Positions 1-11,884 of a stretch of DNA of 64,000 nucleotides are shown in pieces. Under the pieces are notes generated by a model, which was not told the origin of the DNA, did no database searches, and saw nothing but the letters and a program-made list of their open reading frames with translations. This DNA is from Arachis hypogaea (lineage: Eukaryota; Streptophyta; Magnoliopsida; Fabales; Fabaceae). The stretch spans positions 56,149,546-56,213,545 of the forward strand of contig NC_092054.1 of the NCBI RefSeq assembly GCF_003086295.3, read 5' to 3'. The number at the start of each line of letters is the position of its first letter. The stretch's first letter is position 1. The position numbers and the translations under genes are program-made.

Positions 1-283
1 AAGGGATTTTTGTCGGTTTAGAGACTATATCTACAACGCGATTGTTTTTATGACATTCTTTACTGGCAAAAATCTTAACGTCATTAAGCAACAATGGTTA
101 AGTGATTTACTTAGTTAGACAAACAGAAAATAGTGTTTGAGAGTTCAAAGAGCATTAAACAGTAAACTCAGAATATCGGAAGACAGGCAATAAATAAGTT
201 GGGAATAATATATGGAAAAATAGTTAAGGTTTCAGAGTTATCTATTTTCTGGATTGACTTTTCTTAATAACTATTTTAATCAT
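1..283 (-). repeat. LTR L, first part (window-truncated)
   Basis: This is the 3' end (coding sense) of a minus-strand LTR. The opening bases match the inner end of other LTRs here (GGATTTTTGTCGGTTTAG is close to 3436-3452). It is cut by solo LTR S and resumes at 2008. Only a few bases of the LTR should be missing at the window edge, judging from related LTR ends. Confidence 0.7.
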
Positions 284-2002
284 TGATGAGCGGATAATTT
301 ATACGCTTTTTGGCATTGTTTTTACATAATTTTTAGTATGTTTTAGTTATTTTTTATTATATTTTTATTAGTTTTTATGCAAAAATCACATTTCTGGACT
401 TTACTATGAGTTTGTGTGTTTTTCTGTAATTTCAAGTATTTTCTGGCTGAAATTGAGGGACCTGAGCAAAAGTCTGATTCAGAGGCTGAGAAAGGACTGC
501 AAATGCTGTTGGATTCTGACCCTCCTGCACGCAAAGTAGATTTTCTAGAGCTACAGAAGCCCAATTGGCACGCTCTCAATTTCCTTGGAAAGTAGACATC
601 TTGGGATTTCCATCATTGTATAATAGTCCATACTTTTCCTAAGATTTGATGGCCCAAACTGGCGTTTAAACGCCAGCCAAAGACTATTTTCTGGCGTAAA
701 GCGCCAGAACTGGCACCAGAACTGGCACCAGAACTGGAGTTAAACGCCCAAACTGGCATCCAAGCTGGTGTTTAACTCTAGAAAAGGCTTATGCACGTGT
801 AAAGCTTAATGCTCAGCCCAAACACACATAAAGTGGGCCCCAGAAATGGATTTTTGCATTATCTGCACTTAGTTACTTATTTTCTGTAATCCTTAGTAAC
901 TAGTTTTAGTATAAATAGCACTTTTTACTATTGTATTCGTATCTTTCAACACTTATCAGACTTGGGACTTTTGATGTTACATTTGGGAGGCTGGCCATTC
1001 GGCCATGCCTAGACCTTTTTCTCTTATGTATTTTCTATGGTGGAGTTTCTACACCTCATAGATTAAGGTGCGGAGCTCTGCTGTTCTTCATGAATTAATG
1101 CAAGTACTACTGTTTCTCTTTCAATTCATGCTTACTTCTTCTCCAAGATATACTCTCGTACTTAATTCAGTTAAGTCAGAATGAAGGGGTGACCCGTGAC
1201 AATCACCCATTATCTTCGTTACTCGCTTAGCCAAGATCCGCGTGCCTGACAACCACAAGAGGTCTACATGATGTTCAACGTAGTCATTGGACGACAGCCG
1301 GAGTATAGTCTCATGGGTCTCTAATCCACGGACCGAGTCCGTGAGATTAGAACCTTCATGGTAGAGGCTAGAACCAATTGGTAGCATTCCTGAGATCCGA
1401 AAAGTCTAAACCTTGTCTGTGGTATTTCGAGTAGGATCTGGGACGGGATGACTGTAATGAGCTTCAAACTCGCGAATGTTGGGCACAGTGACAGTGTGCA
1501 AAAGGTTAGAGAGATCCTATTCCGACACAAGTGAGAACCGATAGATGATTAGCCATGCGGTAGCTGTACCTGGTAATTTTCATTCGAGACAAGAAATTCG
1601 ACAATTGATTAGCCGTGCAGAAACCGTACTTGGACCATTTTCACTGAGAGGATCATACAGCTTGCTATGGAAGGGAGCACGCATGATTGGATAAAGACAA
1701 TAGGAAAGCAGAGGTTCAGAAGCAACAAAGCATCTCCAAATGCTTATCTGAAATTCCCACCAATGAATTAAATAAGTATCTTTATTTTAATTTACGTTTT
1801 ATTTATCTTTTAATTATTAAAACTTCATAACCATTTGAATCCGCCTGACTAAGATTTACAGGATGACCATAGCTTACTTCAAGCCGACAATCTCTGTGGG
1901 ATCGACCCTTACTCGCGTAAGATTTATTACTTGGACGACCCAGTGCACTTGCTGGTTAGTTGTGCGGAGTTGTGAAAAGTGTGATCACAATTTCGTGCAC
2001 CA
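284..2002 (+). mobile_element. Solo LTR S (same family as element B LTR), TSD ATCAT
   Basis: The 1719-bp unit starts TGATGAGCGGATAATTTATA and ends TTTCGTGCACCA, the same termini as the two LTRs of element B in reverse orientation. It is flanked on both sides by ATCAT (279-283 and 2003-2007), and neither a PBS nor a PPT adjoins it. This is a solo LTR left by LTR-LTR recombination. The GGCGTTTAAACGCC-type palindromes lie at about 660-760. Short reading frames inside it are not genes. Confidence 0.93.
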
Positions 2003-2007
2003 ATCAT

Positions 2008-3239
2008 GCAAGATTTAATTCATGGAAAACCATATGTGACTAAACCCTAATTTCTTAGACCTTTTTAGTCTCCTCTAACTCTCATCAACCACCAATTCCT
2101 TGGTCAATTTATTCCAATTAGAGGGTGAAGTTTAATTCTGGTTATTATGCCACAAAAATCCTAATTATCCAAATATAAGAGAATTATATGTCACGTATCC
2201 CATTAAATCCAGATAATTAGAAATTTAGGAGAATATGTTTTCAAGCTGTTGTTCAAATAAAGAGCTTTTCCAAGTTATACAAGAACTCAACTAGAAAGAG
2301 GGTTATACTTCCGTTCCACCCAATTTCATAAAATAAAGAACGAAAATAGTTCTTGAATTAAATGAATCAAAACATGAATTAAAATACAAAAATAATAGAA
2401 TCAATCATACAATAGACAGAGCTCCTAACCTTAACAGTGGAGGTTTAGTTGCTCATGGAAAAGAGTGAAAACTAGGATTATGGTAAACTGTAAATTGGAC
2501 TGAGGTGGAATCCTCCAGAAGAGAAGTTTCTTTTTTCTTTTATATCTATTCCTAATTAATTTTAAATTATAATTTTTAAAACTAAATAATATTTTTTCCT
2601 ATTTTAAAATAAAAAAATAAAGTTTAAATCCGAATTAACTAAAGCAATCCGCGCGTTTTCAATTGATGAATGGAGACCACTTGCTTCGTAGGAAGGCACG
2701 CCTAACTTGGCACGGAGCTGCGCCTTACTTGAGTATATCATGCACCTAACTTGAAAGGAGTAACTTCTCTTGCATGTTGTTGTTGAGTGTTGCACCTAAC
2801 TTGAGAAATCTCAAGTTAGGCGCAGCCTAGGTAGAGCTTCTTGGGCGTTCTTCTTTCATCCTTGCTCCTAACTTGAGAAATCTCAAGTTAGGTGCAACCT
2901 TGGCTGCGCTGGTAAAGAAGAAGTATGAACTATTATATATCGTTGGAAAGCTCTGGAAGTTATCTTTCCAACACTACTAGAATCACGTTTATTGGACCTC
3001 TGTAGCTCGAGATATTTAGGTTTGAGTGTAGAGAGGTCAGGATTGACAGCATCATTCGCCTTCTTCTCTTTTTCTGCGGAAACTTCATCAAATCTAGCCA
3101 AATGCTACCTAAAATGAGCAGAATTTCACACGACTCAAAGTAACATCCATAGTGGCTAAAAGATAATTAATTCTTGATTAAACTCAATAATTTAAATGCA
3201 AATTCACTAGGAAAAGATAGAAAAGATGCTCACGCATCA
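2008..3239 (-). repeat. LTR L, second part
   Basis: This continues the LTR from position 283 and ends in GCATCA at 3239. It carries repeated palindromes of the form CCTAACTTGAG..CTCAAGTTAGG (about 2795-2895) and the conserved LTR hairpin block at 2943-2971. To its right lies protease-coding sequence of K rather than a PPT, so L inserted into K, probably as a solo LTR. Its TSD (TTTAT follows 3239) cannot be checked because the other end is outside the window. Confidence 0.75.
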
Positions 3240-3426
3240 TTTATACCTTGAAGATTCCCAACTTCTCTATTACATAGAGTGCCATAAGATTTATGCTTGA
3301 CCCTAGGTCACACAGATCCCTATCAAAGGTAATGGAGCCTATGGTGCAGGGAATCAGGAAGCGTCCGGGATCCAGCAGCTTTTGAGGAAGTTTCTGCTGA
3401 ACCAAGGCATTGAGTTCCTTGGTGAG
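3240..3426 (-). pseudogene. K retroviral-type aspartic protease fragment
   Basis: Minus-strand translation gives CDLGSSINLM, the Athila-family form of the aspartic protease active-site motif (D-L-G-A/S-S), followed by a segment matching the protease of B around 42300. The fragment is broken at both ends: LTR L follows the motif at 3240, and G interrupts it at 3426. The flap and the second conserved motif (ILGRPFLAT in B) are not present here. It is a dead fragment. Confidence 0.75.
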
Positions 3427-5854
3427 TGATAGAGGATTTTCGTCGGTTAGGAATTTTCACAAAATAATTCCGTTGATAGTATAGTTTCCAACCAACAAAT
3501 AATACTCAATCAAAGTTTTAATATGGTTGTCACATGTACAAACCCCAATGAAAATAAACCGAAGTATTTAAACCTCGGGTCGTCTCACAAGGAATTGCAA
3601 TGAAGTGCTCAATTATTGGCTATAAAGAAACAAGGGGGTTTGATTTGATGATTGACAAGAAAAGTAAATAACAAGAAAGCAAATGATAATTATCTAATAA
3701 AAGAAAGGAAAAGAACTCTTGGCTAAGGCATAGAAATTGAGATCACCATCCTTGTCTACAAACCATATATTGATAATTATGAAGGACCAACCCATCAAGT
3801 CTACTTCTATGCTTGAAGTACGTCAAATAGGCTTGATCAACATCAATCCATAAGTCCTAACCTAGCTACTAATTAACTTAGTAGTAGGATAGTGTTAATG
3901 GGTATCAAATTGACCACTAAGGGTTCTCAAATCACTAATTCAATGAGATCCAATGACTCAAGGTCACCCAATTCTCTTAGCCTAGGCAAAGAGTATATAA
4001 AACTACTCTAAAACTAATGAAAGTATTTCATCAAACACCTAGAGTGCAATAAAAGTAAACATCATAAATTGCAAGAATTAATGAAAGCTATAACTAACAT
4101 AAGCAAGAAATCAACAATGGCAATTAAGATAAACATAAAAAGATATGGAAACATAAAATTGCATTAAAAGAAAATAAAAATCCAACAAGAATTCATGAAA
4201 GTAAAAATGGCAAAATAAGGAAATTCACAAGGAAAACTAAGAACATTGAGACAATAGAACAATACAATATAAAGAGAGTTGAACTAAAAACAAGAATTAA
4301 AACTTGGATCTAAGAAAATTTGACCTAAACTAATCTAAATTTTAGAGAGAAGGGAGAGCTTCTCTCTCTAGAATTCTAACCTAAAACATGATGAAAACTA
4401 AACTATGACTCCTCCCCACCATTTCATTGCAATCCTTGGGTTCAAAAACATCATAAATGAGTTGGATTTGGGCCTTCTTTAGCTCAGAAATCGCCCCCAG
4501 TATATTGCCCTTAAGTTGGTCATATGCCGCTTGTCACGTGTACGCATGGGTGATGCGTGTGCGTCGCTGGCAAATCTCCTTTTCATGCGTACGCGTGGAT
4601 GACACGTGCGTGTGGCCTTGACTCCTCCAAATGATCATTTTCTATGAATTCTCCTTCTTGCAGGCTTTTCCCGTCACTCCTTTAATCCATTCCTTGTCTT
4701 TTAACCCTGAAATCACTAACAAACACATCAAGGCACTGAGTGGAATCAAAGTGGATTAAATTTAACCAATTTAAGGCCTAAAAATCATGTTTTACTCTTA
4801 AGCACAAATTAGGAGAAATTCATAAAACCATGCTATTTCATTGAATAAATGTGGGACAAGTTGATAAAATCTCCTAAATTCAATACAAGATAAACCACAA
4901 AATTGGGGTTTAACAAACCTTCCCACTTAAACTAGACCAAGACTATATAAAACTACTCTAAAACTAGTGAAAGTATTTCATTAAATACCTAGAGTGCAAT
5001 AAAAGTAAACATCATAAATTGCAAGAATTAATGAAAGCTATAACTAACAAAAGAAAGAAATCAACAATGGTAATTAAGATAAACATAAAAAGACATGGAA
5101 ACATAAAATTACATTAAAAGAAAATAAAAATCCAAGAAGAGTTCATGAAAGTAAAAATGACAAAATAAGGAAATTAAAAAGGAAAACTAAGAAGATTGAG
5201 ACAATAGAACAATAAAATATAAAGAGAGTTGAACTAAAAACAAGAATTAAAACTTGGATCTAAGAAAATTTGACCTAAACTACCCTAAATTCTAGAGAGA
5301 AGAGAGAGCTTCTCTCTCTAGTATTCTAACCTAAAATATGATGAAAAGTAAACTATGACTTACTCCCCCTCCCATTCCTTGCAATCCTTGGGTTCAAAAG
5401 CATCAGAAATGAGTTGGATTTGGGCCTCCTCCAGCTCAGAAATCACCCCAGCGTTGGTCACGTACCACTTGTCACGCGTACGCATGGGTGACACGTGCGC
5501 ATAGCTAGCGCATCTCCTTTTCATGCGTATGCGTGGATGACGCGTCCGCGTGGCCTTGAGTCCTCCAAATGCTCATTTTCTATGAATTCTCCTTCTTGCA
5601 TGCTTTTCTTTTCACTCCTTTGATCCATTCCTTACCTTTTAACCTTAAAATCACTAACAAATACATCAAGGCACCGAGTGAAATCAAAGTGGATTAATTT
5701 TAACCAATTTAAGGCCTAAAAAGAATGCTTTTACTCTTAAGCACAAATTAGGAGAAATTTACAAAACCATGCTGTTTCATTGAATAAATGTGAGATAAAT
5801 TGATAAAATCCCCTGAATTCAATACAAGATAAACCACAAAATTGGGGTTTATCA
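3427..5854 (-). mobile_element. Element G: collapsed retrotransposon (LTR + 23-bp remnant + partial LTR), TSD GTGAG
   Basis: GTGAG flanks both ends (3422-3426, 5855-5859). The first LTR runs 3427-4915, from TGATAGAGG to a mutated end GGGGTTTAACA. About 23 bp of internal 3' end follow (minus strand: TTTAAGTGGGAAGG, the PPT), and then a second LTR copy lacking its first ~560 bp begins at about 4939. The internal region and one LTR end were lost in a single deletion. 3990-4915 and 4939-5854 are therefore near-identical direct repeats. Confidence 0.85.
4939..5854 (-). repeat. G partial second LTR
   Basis: This is a direct repeat of 3990-4915, with the shared block TATATAAAACTACTCTAAAA at both starts. 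It carries the palindromic CGCGTACGC-type stretch at about 5475-5555 and ends in GGGGTTTATCA. Confidence 0.85.
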
Positions 5855-5859
5855 GTGAG

Positions 5860-6157
5860 TAATGGAGGTTCTTCCTCCAATGGCTCTGTGCAAAACAACT
5901 TGGCATTCAGCTTCATCAGAATTCCTAGGTACCGAGCAACTTGCTCTTCCCTAGTTTTCTCTTCCTCATCAGAGGAGGAGTACTCTCCAGATTTTATGTT
6001 CTTCAACCAAGCATTCTAGGGAACTTCAATGGGCTCCTCATGAACCTTTGGTTCCATCAATTCTTTAATAGGGAAGTTCTCAGTGGGTTGAGGGTTGCCA
6101 ACTATCTCTATTGTGGCATTCAATGCCATGACTTGTGTTTCTTTGGGCGTTGAACGC
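5860..6157 (-). pseudogene. K gag-pro linker fragment
   Basis: Minus-strand translation gives an acidic, serine-rich linker (GEYSSSDEEEK, then a stretch matching KLNAKLF) that aligns with the B segment containing DEYSSSEENE and KMNAKLFG (about 42440-42560). It links gag to protease in this element group. It is bounded by G on one side and H on the other, and an in-frame stop lies near 6016. It has no function by itself. Confidence 0.7.
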
Positions 6158-7665
6158 TGATAGTGGGGATTTATACCGGTTCGAAATTTAACAAAATAAT
6201 TTCGTTGTGAGCATAGCCCAAACCGACAATCGATCCTCAAATCAAAGTTTAGATTTTGGTTGTCACAAGTCCAACTCAATAAAAATAACCGAGAGTATTA
6301 GTGCCGGGTCATTCTCCCTAGGAATCACAATTGAGTGCTCAATTATTGGTTATGAAGTTCAAGGGGGTTGGGTTGATAAAACAAGAAACTAAATAGCAAG
6401 AAAAGTAAATCAAGCAATTAGGGATAACAACTAAAAAAGAGAGACATTCATGGCAAGGATTGAGAATATAGGCTTCCTATCCTAGTCATTAATTATCATA
6501 CAATAATTGACAAGAGCTAATCATATTTAGTCATCTCTAACATTAGAAGAAGGTACAATGTTATCTTCACATGACAGAAAGTCAAATAAGACTAGTTAAT
6601 CTCAATCCAAAAGTCCTAATCAACTTACTAATTGAATTAGCAAGAGATTAGAGTCAATGGAAATAATATTGACTAACAACTCTAGATCACCAACATGAGT
6701 TGGGTGTTAATGACTCAAGTTTGCGTAATTTCTCTTTCCAAGCCAAGAATGCTCAAAAACTACTCTAACACCCAACCAAGCATTTTGTCAAACAATTGGT
6801 AGGCAAAAAAGGAAAGTATCATAAATTGCAAGAAATAATAAAATCTACCACTACCAATTGCAAGGAAACAATAACAACAACTCAATTAAATAATAAAGGA
6901 ACATAAAACATAAATTGCATTAAATAAAAATCCAAATCCAACAATAGTGCTTGAACATAAAAATGACATAAAAGGAAAATTAACAAGAGAACTAAGAAGA
7001 ACAAAGATGTAAGAACAAGAAATTATAAAGAAAACTAGATGAAAACAAGAATTAAACCCTAGATCTAAGATGAAATTAACTTAATCTACCCTAATTCTAG
7101 AGAGAAGAAGGAGTTTCTCTCTCTAGAAACTACCTAAAGCATGATTTTAAATTAATCTAATTGCTCTCTCTTTGTCCAATCTTGAATTCTGCATCAAATA
7201 GCCTCAGAAATGAGTTAGATTTGGGCCTAGAAAGCTCAGAACTCGCCCCCAGCATTTTCACTTTAATGAGGTCACGTGATCTACGTCAGGCGTGTGCATG
7301 GACGATGCGTGTGCGTCGCTGGCAAATTTCCCCTCACGCGTACGCGTGGGTGATGCATGCGCGTGGCTTGAATGTCCTCTAAATGCTCATTTCTTCATGA
7401 ATTCTCCACTTTGCATGCTTTTCTCTTCACTTCTTCCATCCAATACTTGCCTTATAAACCTAAAATCACTCAACAAACATATCAAGAGATTGAATGGAAT
7501 TAAAGTGAATTAAAATTGGCAAATTTAAGGCCTAAAAAGTATGTTTTCACTCTTAAGCACAAAATTAGGGAGAATTACAAAAGCATGCTATTTCATTGAA
7601 TAAATGTGAGATAAGTTGATAAAATACCCTAAATTAAGCCAAGATAAACCACAAAATTGGGGTTC
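6158..7665 (-). repeat. H 3' LTR (end truncated)
   Basis: It matches 9883-11403 over its length. The expected end GGGGTTTATCA stops after GGGGTT at about 7664 and runs directly into the palindrome array, so a deletion removed the PPT and part of the internal region. CACGCGTACGCGTG-type palindromes lie at about 7285-7360. Confidence 0.75.
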
Positions 7666-7755
7666 ACATGTACGCGTGGGCGAAGCGTACACGTGAGGAG
7701 TTGTAAACTTGGGGTCGCGCGTACGCGTGGATGACGCGTACACGTGGCTGGGTGC
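7666..7755. repeat. Palindromic array of H (CGCGTACGCG type)
   Basis: GTACGCGTGGG, GCGCGTACGCGTGG and GACGCGTACACGTG recur within 90 bp. The same kind of array sits between alpha and ORF2 in C (53885-54165) and J (31680-32155). Confidence 0.7.
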
Positions 7756-7948
7756 TCTGTTTTTAAAAATTTTTCCAAGTTCTAGCACCAAACCAAGCAT
7801 TCCAAACCTCCAAACAGCTACCAAAACATCATAAAATCTTATTTAACATACTAGACTACTAAATAAACTTAACTAACAAAAAAAAAACATGAAATTAAAC
7901 TAATTTTCCAATATGTACAAAAGAGAAAAATGAAAAAGATGTTACGAT

Positions 7949-7966
7949 GGTGGGGTGTCTCCCACT
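7949..7966 (-). other. Alpha hairpin of H
   Basis: Minus strand: stem GTGGG / CCCAC around AGACAC. It lies in the context AGTGCTAAGTGGGAGACA, just after the decayed ORF1. See the alpha finding for the other five copies. Confidence 0.7.
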
Positions 7967-8009
7967 TAGCACTTTTGTTTATTGTCCTTAAGTTGGACTT
8001 ATGAGGAGC

Positions 8010-9716
8010 TCTCATGAGGGTGGTTTTTGCTTGAATTCATCTTGGAACTTCCACCAATGCTTGGTCTTCCATTGTGCTTCAAGATTCTCAATTAATTGCA
8101 CCAAGTCTTGATGGAGTTCTTCACAAGCTTGGAGCTCCCAAAATTGATCCTTCTCTTATAATCCGGGATCCCAAATCTTGTTTTCACATCCGTCTTCAAG
8201 TTGATCGTGGTAATTCCCTCCGGGTAGTAAGCAAGCTGAATTCTCAATTAGGCACCAAACGATCCTCCTAGACCCATCCATTTTAGCACTAGTCCAACCC
8301 TTGCCCCTCAATTTTGAGCTTCCAACCATAACGAGCCTAGATTTACAACACCAACCACTAAACATCCTTTTCTTACGCTTTATTCCACAAAGCGCCCTAA
8401 GGTAGCCATGCATTTCAAGCAAACCAAATTCAAGTGGGATAATAAAGCTAACAGTTATATATTTTACCCACTCAAATGAAGGATTAGATGGTGAATTAGG
8501 TAGAGAAGTTTTCAATGATCTTGATAAAGCACGTTCCACTCTCGTCCATCCTCTTCTAAGGGCTTCCACCACTTGACAAGGTTCTTCAAGCTCTACCTCT
8601 TGTCAAGCTTCCTCAAGTTCACATGCTTCTTCACCAATAGCCTCTACATCTTCCCCATCACTCAAATCATAAATAGGAGGTTGAGTGAAATCTACTTCAA
8701 CATCAATTCCAAGTTTAATGGGGAAGGATTCATCAAGCTCAAAAGGATCATGTGTTGTTGCGGAGTCATCATAAATAGGAGGACTTGTTGCTTGTACCAT
8801 TTCTTCCAATTCTTCAATCACATCATTCCTTGGAGGTTGTGCACTATCCTCCTTAACATCACCTTCAAACTCCATGGAATAAGGCTCTTCAACTTGAGAT
8901 TCCTCTTTGCATTCATCATCTCCTAAATCTTCAACCACTCCTTCCTCTTGTTCAACAATCTTGCCTTTCTCCTCTTGTTACACTTCTTGCCTCAACTCCT
9001 CTTCTTCACCTTGAAGTTTCAAATTCACTCCCTCACTATGCTCCTTGGTTGATCCTCCATATTCATCAATGGGGGTACTTGGGATGCATGAGCTTAAGTG
9101 GGAGGTCATGTGGTTAATGGCTTCTGCCATGGTAGCAACCATGACTTCTAGCTTCTTTAGCTCCTTTTGCTTCTCTTCTTGCCTTTGGATATAGGAGCTA
9201 ATATCTCTTTGTTGTTCTAGCATAAAGGCATGGGAAACTTCCTCAAATGAAGGAGGTGGTGGAAGAGAGAGTTCATTATTTCAGGAAAAGGTATTGTAGT
9301 TGGAAGGTAGTTCATATTGGTGAAAGTCTTAAGGTGGTGTATAGGGAGTTGTTGGTTCTTGGGAATATTGGTGTTGGAATAGTGGTGGTTCTAGGTATGG
9401 TTCATATGGTGGTTGGTATGGTGGGTATGGGTTAGGATCATATGGAGGTGAATGGTGGTATGAGGCTTGTGAGTAGGGTTGTTGAGGGCTATGTTGAGGA
9501 TAATGAGGGTCACTACATATACTAGGTTGACATGCATTAGGAGTTGGATTGTACCCATAAGAAACCAGAGGAGGTTGTTGCCATGAAGGTTGTCCATAAG
9601 CTTGAGGCTCCTCCCACCTTTGATTCCCAAATCCTTGATGCACATCCTCATTGAAGCTTCCATTCCCTAACAACATAGTTTGAACCAAACTCATAGCCAA
9701 ATGGGTGAGAATTCAT
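8010..9716 (-). pseudogene. H ORF1: decayed proline/glutamate-rich protein of unknown function
   Basis: The start is at 9716, in the same MNSH..YEFG context as C and N. The N-terminal part is rich in Pro, Tyr, Gln and Ser (YGQPSWQQPP), followed by a Glu-rich coiled-coil-like middle. The C-terminal part is conserved: PLEFGLLEM, LRALCGIKRK, MFSGW, MVGSSKL and IWDPGL all match C and J. Frameshifts near the start and stops in the middle break it into pieces at 8156-8572, 8603-8938, 8978-9223 and 9329-9700. It occupies the gag position, but I see no gag motif. Confidence 0.7.
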
Positions 9717-9858
9717 AGCGGAAAATAAAAACAACAACAAAAACTAAGAAGAGATAAAGAAAATAAACTCCTAAACCAGAACTAGCAAACCAACAAAAAG
9801 TAAACTATTCACACTATTCACATATGAACAATAACCAATAACAAGCACACATTGCAAT

Positions 9859-9876
9859 TCTCCAGCAATAGCGCCA
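9859..9876 (-). other. H primer-binding site (degraded, tRNA-Asp)
   Basis: The plus strand reads TCTCCAGCAATAGCGCCA. The intact form (complement of the tRNA-Asp 3' end) is TCCCCGGCAACGGCGCCA. It lies 6 bp from the LTR at 9883. Confidence 0.75.
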
Positions 9877-9882
9877 AAAACT

Positions 9883-11403
9883 TAATAGAGAAATTATCAT
9901 CGGTGTTAGGAATTTCACAAAAATAATCTCGTCGAAGTATCGTTCCCAACCAACACATAATCCTCAATCAAAGTTTAGAATTTTTGGTTGTCACAAGTCC
10001 AACCCAATATAAATAACTGAGAGTATTAGTCCCGATTCGTTCTTCCTAGGAATCAATCGAGTGCTCAATTATTGGTTACGAGTTTCACGGGTTGGGTTGA
10101 TAAAACAAGAAATTAAAAAGCCAAGAAAAGTAAAGCAAACAACTAAAGAAAGCAAGTAATAAAGAGAGACATTCATGGCAAGAATTGAGAATATAGGCTT
10201 TCTATCCTAGTCATTAATGATTATATAATGATTAACAGGAGCTAATCCTATTTAGTCATCTCCAACATTGGAAGAAGGTACAATGTTATCTTCACATGAG
10301 AGAAAGTCAAATAAAACTAGTTAATCTCAATCCAAAAGTCCTAATCAACTTAATAATTGAATTAGTAAGAGATTAGAGTCAATGAAAATAATATTAACTA
10401 ACAACTCTAAATTACCAACATGAGTTGGGTATTAATGACTCAAGATTGTCTAATTTCTCTTTCTAAGCCAAGAATGCTAAAAAAGCTACTCTAACATCCA
10501 ACCAAGCATTTTATCAAATACTTGGAAGGCATAAAAGAAAAGCATAATAAATTGCAAGAAATAATAAATCTACCACTACCCAATGCAAGAAATTAATAGT
10601 AGCAACTCAATTAAACATCAAAGAAACATAAAACATAAATTGCATTAAAAAGAAATCCAAATTCAACAAGAGTTCATCAACATAAAAAGAGGCATAAAAA
10701 GGGAAATTAACATTATAAACTAAGAGAACAAAGATGTAGAAACAAGAAATTGTAAAGAAAACAAGATGAAAAGAAGAATTAAAACCTAAATCTAAGAAGA
10801 AATTAAACTAAGAACCCTAATTTCTAGAGAGAAGAGGGAGCTTCTCTCTCTAGAACTAACCTAAGGCATGCTTCCTAACCTAAACTAATCTAATTGCTCC
10901 CCCTTTGTCCAATCTTGAATTCTGCATCAAATAGCCTCAGAAATGAGTTGGATTTGGGCCTGGAAAGCGCAGAAATCGCCCCCAGCATTTTTACTTTAAT
11001 GAGGACACGTGATCAGCGTCATGCGTGCATGTGGACGATGCGTGCGCGTCGCTGGCGAATTTCCCCTCACGCGTACGCGTGGGTGGCCTGTGCGCGTGGC
11101 TTGAATGTCCTCCAAAAGCTCATTTCTTCATGAATTCTCCACTTTGCATGCTTTTCTCTTCACTTCTTCCATCCAATACTTGCCTTATGAACCTGAAATC
11201 ACTCAACAAACATATCAAGGCATCTAATGGAATTAAAGTGAATTATAATTGGAAAATTTAAGGCCTAAAAAGTATGTTTTCACTCTTAAGCACAAAATTA
11301 GGGAGAATTACAAAACCATGCTATTTCATTGAATAAATGTGAGATAATTTGATAAAATTCACTAAATTAAGTATAAGATAAACCACAAAATTGGGATTTA
11401 TCA
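9883..11403 (-). repeat. H 5' LTR
   Basis: The 1521-bp LTR begins TAATAGAG (TG decayed to TA) after the PBS and ends GGGATTTATCA. Palindromes with CGCGTACGCG lie at about 11040-11100. Confidence 0.8.
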
Positions 11404-11884
11404 AACCCCCAGCTTGAATACCTTCACTGGCGTTCAACGCCAGCTTTTGTGTTGCCTTGGGCGTTGAACGCCCAGTAAGGTGCTCCGTACTGGCATTCAA
11501 CGCCAGTGATGGTGCCTCCTTGGGCGTTGAACGCCCAGTAAGGTCTTCCTTACTGGCGTTCAATGCTAGTAATGGTGCTTCTATGGGCATTGAATGCCCA
11601 GTAAGGTGTTCCTTACTGGCGTTCAACGTCAGAGTATCCCTTTTAGGTTCGGCCTCAGCTTCTACAGTGATGGCCTTGCACTCTTCTCTTGGGTTCACTT
11701 CAGTGTTACTAGGAAGAGTGCTAGGAGGGGTCTCAGGGATTCTCTTTCTCAGTTGACTAACTCGTACCTCCAGATTTCTGATGGAGGACCTAGTTTCTGT
11801 TATGAAACTGTGAGTGGTCTTAGAGAGTTCAGAGACTATGGTTGCTAAGTTAGAAAGGCTCTGCTTAGAAATCTCCATCTGCTG
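11404..11884 (-). pseudogene. K gag-pro linker with 22-residue repeats
   Basis: The minus-strand frame runs downstream of the amber at 11885-11887. It begins MEISKQSLSN, has a coiled-coil-like SSIRNLEVRVSQLRKR (matching SSIRNLEAQVGQLSKR in B), and then three 66-bp repeats (about 11425-11640). Each repeat encodes 22 residues around LALNASKE and LTGRSTPKEA. At the DNA level the repeats are GGCGTTCAACGCC palindromes, so this array is translated. The frame is cut by H at 11404. It joins gag to protease and has no known enzymatic role. Confidence 0.7.
11425..11640 (-). repeat. Three 66-bp tandem repeats with GGCGTTGAACGCC palindromes
   Basis: Alternating cores CTGGCGTTCAACGCCAG and TGGGCGTTGAACGCCCA recur every ~33 bp, with a full period of 66 bp. 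The length is a multiple of three and the minus-strand frame stays open. Confidence 0.85.

Larger units (their letters stand above)
6158..11403 (-). mobile_element. Element H: C-type retrotransposon in K
   Basis: The left end is TGATAGTGGGG (6158) and the right end GGGATTTATCA (11403). The flanks are AACGC (6153-6157) and AACCC (11404-11408), a TSD with one change or an imperfect one. Contents in minus sense: 5' LTR 11403-9883, degraded PBS, decayed ORF1, alpha hairpin, short palindrome array, 3' LTR. Most of the 3' noncoding region, the PPT and the last bases of the 3' LTR are deleted near 7665. Confidence 0.8.
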
